Source of the DNA: JABMQF01 sp964563755
GTDB taxonomy: Archaea > Nanobdellota > Nanobdellia > Woesearchaeales > UBA11576
Direction: 5' to 3'
Assembly (NCBI GenBank): GCA_964563755.1
Contig: CAZLYC010000007.1
Location: forward strand, 1 to 64,000
DNA: 64,000 bases
Shown here: one piece after another, positions 61,674 through 64,000 of the stretch
How the letters are laid out: each line of letters begins with the position of its first letter
How positions within the stretch are numbered: the first letter of the stretch is position 1
Program-made: the position numbers and the translations under genes
Notes under the pieces: generated by a model
Database searches by the model: none
What the model was told of the DNA's origin: nothing
The model's input: the letters and a program-made list of their open reading frames with translations, nothing else

Positions 61674-62213
61674 CTATCTTATCGCCTGCTGAGGCTGCTG
61701 CATCGGCTGCTGTACCTGACGTTGAACAGGCGCCTGCTGTTGTTGCGACCTGTATTGCTGCTGCATGTAGACATAATACTTGACAAGCTGCTCAAGATAA
61801 CCCTTCATCTGCGTCACATTAGAGATAGGACCTATAGAGAACTCCTTGTCCAGCCTTATCCAACCAGTATCGAACATCTTGTCGAACAGGTTCTGCTTAA
61901 GCTCCGCAGTCTGGAAACTTGTGAATAAGAAAGTCGCGGGCTTCTTCCCGTTGTATTCTATCCTGTTCGTGAAGAACTGGTAAGTGTACTTACCGAACTT
62001 TATGTTATAGATTATCACCTGGGTTATGATAAGAACAACAAGGAATGCGAAGATGAACATGTTGATTATCGGAGGTATGCTGCTGTTCATGGCGAACTTG
62101 ACGTTCAAGTAAATACCTCCATAAAAAAGCACAGAAAGCCCAAGAAGCTTAAGAATCCACGGAGCAACCATCCTGTTCGTATTAGGCCTTAAAGTATACT
62201 GTGGAATTTCCAT
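61674..62213 (-). CDS. Membrane protein with PH-like domain and Gln-rich tail
   Basis: 179 residues. YTLRPNTNRMVAPWILKLLG precedes two membrane helices (about 25-36 and 48-68); a bacterial PH-like domain (YQFFTNRIEYNGKKPATFLF, GWIRLDKEFSIG) follows. The last about 25 residues are almost all Gln, Pro and Val (QQQQAPVQRQ...). First gene of the three-gene operon leading to AMP phosphorylase. Confidence 0.7.
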   Translation of the reverse strand: MEIPQYTLRPNTNRMVAPWILKLLGLSVLFYGGIYLNVKFAMNSSIPPIINMFIFAFLVVLIITQVIIYNIKFGKYTYQFFTNRIEYNGKKPATFLFTSFQTAELKQNLFDKMFDTGWIRLDKEFSIGPISNVTQMKGYLEQLVKYYVYMQQQYRSQQQQAPVQRQVQQPMQQPQQAIR

Positions 62214-62248
62214 GATTACCTCTTTTTAAGACTGATAAAAAGATTAAA

Positions 62249-62366
62249 TGGGCCCGCTCGGAAATTCGTCTTAAGACGAAAGCAACCGTAGACTCCGTCT
62301 CCAAGCATTCGAACCGAGGGCCTTCCCGACGTCAACGGGACGTTATAGCCGCTAAACTACGAGCCC
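62249..62366 (-). tRNA. tRNA-Val(GAC) with a 45-nt intron in the T loop
   Basis: Acceptor GGGCTCG/CGGGCCC (one U-G pair), discriminator A. Anticodon stem TCCCG/CGGGA with loop TTGACGT gives anticodon GAC. Five-base variable loop AGGCC. The T stem CTCGG/CCGAG is intact but 52 nt separate its arms instead of 7: the TTCGAAT loop is followed by about 45 extra nt (about 62262-62306), which themselves contain the TTCGTCTTAAGACGAA palindrome. This can only work as a tRNA if that insert is spliced. Confidence 0.85.
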
Positions 62367-62504
62367 AAGCCATTTTAGGCATAATAGTGCCAAAAGAGAG
62401 AATAATTGTTTATAAATGTTACGGTAGTTTAGAACAAAGAAAACAGCAGATAAAAAAAGTTTTTAAGCCCTATAAAAAGGGCAAAATAAAAAGATTTGAA
62501 ATGA

Positions 62505-63998
62505 TTAGAATCTCTTCCTTGTCATAAGATGGAAAAGCCCAAGTCCGACCAATATAACAAACAATGAAACCCCTGCTCCTGCCCAGATCGGAACTGAACT
62601 CCTGACATTAGTAGATTCTATTACATCAAGCCTGCCTTCAGAGAAAAGTTCCTCTTCAGGTTCGACTTCCTGAGGCTCAGACTCAAGTTCTGCGCTCACG
62701 TCCTGAGGCGTGACTATCGGCTTCTTCTTAGCGATAGGCAGAAGGTCTATCTTCTGCTTTGTCGGAAGCTTAGTCAATTCGAACCTGAAATCACCTGAAC
62801 CCAGATTAAGGTCGTTAGGCGTTATTGCTATATCTGCCTCTGTCTCATTATTGAGATTCAGCTTGTATTTCTTGCCTTCATCAAGCGTGTACTCCTTATA
62901 GCTTGTGGACTGCGAGACACCCATCTTGGCCTTGTCAGAATAGACATACCTGAAGATGAATGAATAGTCCTTGCCTTCATAAGTGTACCTGACAGTGTCT
63001 CCTCCTCTGAGGTGCATAGTCACTGCGGGTGCATCAGGAGTCAATATGAGGATGTAAGTCTTTCCGACTCCACCACCGCCTCCTCCGCCACCGCCACCGC
63101 TGCCGCCGCCAGAACTGCATGAACCGCAGTCAGCAGAGCATGAAGAGCAACTCTCTGCTCCATTGCAAGTGCCATCGCCGCAGAACGGTCCTGGGGACGT
63201 GCCTGTAACAGTAAAAGTTGTGCTAACCTCATTGTTGACAGATGAGCACTCATAAGCAGATGTGACCCTGAAAGTCACTGTATGCGTTCCTGCTGTGAGG
63301 CTTCCTGTGCCGTATGCATAAGACTGGGAAGACGAAGCATTGATATTCAATGCGCCGACAGACACTGTACCGACAGCACTGCCATCGACAAGTATCTGCA
63401 CCTGGACAGTATTAGTGTCCATGCTTCCTATATTCTTCACAGTGAAGTTGAATGTGGCCGAATCCCCCATTGCTACAGGGCTTGTGGCCCCGATTGTCGT
63501 AAAAGCCACATCACTTCCTGTGACTGTGAAAGCGTCATTAACGCTTACAGGAGCTACATCGTATCCGTTCGCATCATGGATATTCTGCACATACGCAGTT
63601 ATGACATCAGCGCCGCAGTATGCGGGCGTGAAGCTGTGCGTAGAAGATGCAGAGCTCGAGTTAGCTATCGAAGCATGCGAGAATGAAGCAGGAGATACTG
63701 CTCCTCCGCTGTTCGCGCTGACATATCCGCTTACGCTGTTCGCTGTTCCGCCAGTGTTTGACAAAGTGACAGTAAGGCTTGCCGGCTGGTTTATTGTCAA
63801 TATGCCAAGATTGGTTATCGTCGGAGATATGACTGGCGCTGGAACATTGTTTATTATGTTCGTGTTGAATGACTTTGCGCAGTTTGTGGCTCCGGCCAGT
63901 GTCACGTTGAACGTGTAAGGACCAGGCACAGTTCCCCTGACAGTCCACCTGTAGACGTTCCATGGCGCTGCAGGCGAAACAGGATTTGTTCCGCTGAC
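62505..63998 (-). CDS. Secreted CARDB-like protein with C-terminal membrane anchor (5' end outside the window)
   Basis: The frame is open to the right edge, so the start lies beyond base 64000. About 497 residues are visible. Two Ig/CARDB-like beta domains (TLSNTGGTAN, FNFTVKNIGSMDT) are followed by a Cys-rich CGDGTCNGAESCSSCSADCG unit, a poly-Gly hinge, a further beta domain (about 300-400), an acidic stalk and a C-terminal membrane helix (PIWAGAGVSLFVILVGLGLF) ending in RKRF. Surface protein anchored by its C terminus; the CGDG unit recurs in the island protein at 16-17.7 kb. Confidence 0.78.
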   Translation of the reverse strand, partial: VSGTNPVSPAAPWNVYRWTVRGTVPGPYTFNVTLAGATNCAKSFNTNIINNVPAPVISPTITNLGILTINQPASLTVTLSNTGGTANSVSGYVSANSGGAVSPASFSHASIANSSSASSTHSFTPAYCGADVITAYVQNIHDANGYDVAPVSVNDAFTVTGSDVAFTTIGATSPVAMGDSATFNFTVKNIGSMDTNTVQVQILVDGSAVGTVSVGALNINASSSQSYAYGTGSLTAGTHTVTFRVTSAYECSSVNNEVSTTFTVTGTSPGPFCGDGTCNGAESCSSCSADCGSCSSGGGSGGGGGGGGGGVGKTYILILTPDAPAVTMHLRGGDTVRYTYEGKDYSFIFRYVYSDKAKMGVSQSTSYKEYTLDEGKKYKLNLNNETEADIAITPNDLNLGSGDFRFELTKLPTKQKIDLLPIAKKKPIVTPQDVSAELESEPQEVEPEEELFSEGRLDVIESTNVRSSVPIWAGAGVSLFVILVGLGLFHLMTRKRF

Positions 63999-64000
63999 AA

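Noticed and set aside
1..64000. CRISPR arrays and cas genes
   Set aside because: No regularly spaced repeats of 23-47 nt with unique spacers were seen; the Cas4-like part of the DUF2779-type protein is not evidence of a CRISPR system.

Overview
The window is archaeal. It encodes transcription factor B, three intron-containing tRNA genes, an AMP phosphorylase, a TrmB regulator, a Trm112-like protein and a COG2112-type kinase domain. Many single genes have a TATA box about 26-28 nt before the start codon (leaderless transcripts), whereas genes inside operons carry Shine-Dalgarno sites or 4-nt ATGA overlaps. Small genome-style operons, many short orphan proteins and lateral genes of bacterial flavour suggest a DPANN lineage such as Woesearchaeota/Pacearchaeota; this lineage call is inference.

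Layout. 1-10.7 kb: 3' part of ileS, an RlmN-like radical SAM enzyme, small membrane proteins, a FecR-domain protein next to a CHASE2 class III nucleotide cyclase, a DUF2779-type nuclease and an S4 protein. 10.7-22.6 kb: a probable integrated element in the 3' end of tRNA-Ser(CGA). A tyrosine integrase lies beside the intact tRNA and a 14-bp copy of the tRNA end lies at the far side. Between them are a winged-helix/nucleotidyltransferase (AbiE-like) pair, a five-gene operon of secreted Cys-rich or CARDB-like proteins (one a HELGH metalloprotease), an array of 20-nt iteron-like repeats and a ribbon-helix-helix gene. 22.8-32.5 kb: cupredoxin-like lipoprotein, deoxynucleoside kinase, a second class III cyclase, and a run of secreted protease-like and lipoprotein genes. 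32.5-42.3 kb: MarC-family protein, PfkB sugar/nucleoside kinase, TrmB regulator, methyltransferase, Nudix protein and several orphans. 42.4-53.5 kb: tRNA-Ser(UGA), Trm112-like protein, TFB and a pyrimidine operon (pyrE-pyrD-pyrC-pyrBI fusion) running on into purF, a HemK-kinase fusion and ogt, with pyrF on the opposite strand. 54-64 kb: a large orphan, a PurD-like ATP-grasp/GNAT/YkgJ group, an AMP phosphorylase operon, a tRNA-Val with a T-loop intron, and a truncated secreted CARDB-like protein.

The most unusual signal is a family of about 93-97 nt non-coding elements (3.34, 39.09, 45.62, 54.22 kb). Each has a 5-bp GCCAC/GTGGC core stem whose outer base pairs co-vary between copies, and each lies just downstream of a stop codon in the same orientation. 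A second unusual signal is a 23-nt near-palindrome that opens the intron of tRNA-Ser(CGA) and recurs beside tRNA-Ser(UGA).
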